From positions 1-34,149 of the forward strand of contig PAPD01000044.1 in the NCBI GenBank assembly GCA_002708765.1: DNA of 34,149 bases, given 5' to 3'. Under the pieces are notes generated by a model. That model did no database searches and had not been told where the DNA came from. It saw nothing but the letters and a program-made list of their open reading frames with translations. This DNA comes from Gammaproteobacteria bacterium (GTDB taxonomy: Bacteria > Pseudomonadota > Gammaproteobacteria > Pseudomonadales > Azotimanducaceae). Below, piece after piece: positions 34,124 through 34,149 of the stretch; position 1 is the stretch's first letter, and each line of letters opens with the position of its first letter. Made by a program: the position numbers and the translations under genes.

Positions 34124-34149
34124 CGGGGTATAGCGCAGTCTGGTAGCGC
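34124..34149 (+). tRNA. tRNA-Pro, 5' end only (cut by window edge)
   Basis: The last 26 bases, beginning CGGGGTATAGCGCAG, match the 5' acceptor arm, the U8-A9 turn and the D arm (GCGCAGTCTGGTAGCGC) of bacterial tRNA-Pro. The C at position 1, which pairs with G72, is a proline hallmark. The anticodon lies outside the window, so the isoacceptor is unknown. Confidence 0.85.

Overview
The window carries a gammaproteobacterial chromosome segment, probably from a marine or free-living relative of the Pseudomonadales/Cellvibrionales-type lineages. Signs of this are the asd-fimV-truA-trpF...folC-SPOR-cvpA-purF gene order, the presence of acnB, htpG, miaE and lpxH, and a moderate GC content (mid-40s % by eye). 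The exact lineage cannot be fixed from the sequence alone. Genes are tightly packed: no gene-free stretch exceeds about 210 bases, and many neighbours overlap or are 1-30 bases apart.

Layout: (1) 2-2445, the end of the 2-oxoglutarate dehydrogenase/succinyl-CoA synthetase operon (lpd 3' end, sucC, sucD). (2) 2585-4535, htpG behind a clear heat-shock (sigma-32 type) promoter. (3) 4689-6262, a Coq4-like protein and an exported DUF4892 protein. (4) 6259-14669, a six-gene minus-strand operon, read in the order acyl-CoA carboxyltransferase, biotin carboxylase/BCCP subunit, enoyl-CoA hydratase, AtuA-family protein, NUDIX hydrolase, sulfatase. (5) 14761-18118, running divergently on the plus strand, two acyl-CoA dehydrogenases and a luciferase-like (TIGR03617-type) oxidoreductase. 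(6) 18177-19807, folE and aroC. (7) 19910-29979, a long plus-strand run asd-fimV-truA-trpF-trpB-trpA-folC-SPOR/dedD-cvpA-purF. (8) 30008-33990, acnB (minus), miaE (plus), lpxH (minus). (9) The 5' end of a tRNA-Pro gene with a strong promoter at the right edge.

The most distinctive part is the divergent block at 6259-18118. Its carboxylase pair, single-glutamate crotonase, AtuA-like protein and paired acyl-CoA dehydrogenases fit a pathway that activates a beta-methyl-branched acyl-CoA by carboxylation, as in leucine (Liu) or acyclic terpene (Atu) catabolism. The usual atuB/G/H partners are absent. A formylglycine-type sulfatase, a NUDIX hydrolase and a putative F420/flavin-dependent oxidoreductase are present instead. 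The paired dehydrogenases look like complementary subunits: one keeps an isovaleryl-CoA-dehydrogenase-like catalytic Glu, while the other has Gln at the classical position. The substrate is unknown; a sulfated isoprenoid or sterol-like compound is a hypothesis only.

The rest is mostly housekeeping with local oddities: TrpA has Glu at catalytic position 60, accD is missing from its usual place before folC, two convergent gene pairs share palindromic stop codons (TTAA, CTAG), and several genes have TTG or GTG starts.
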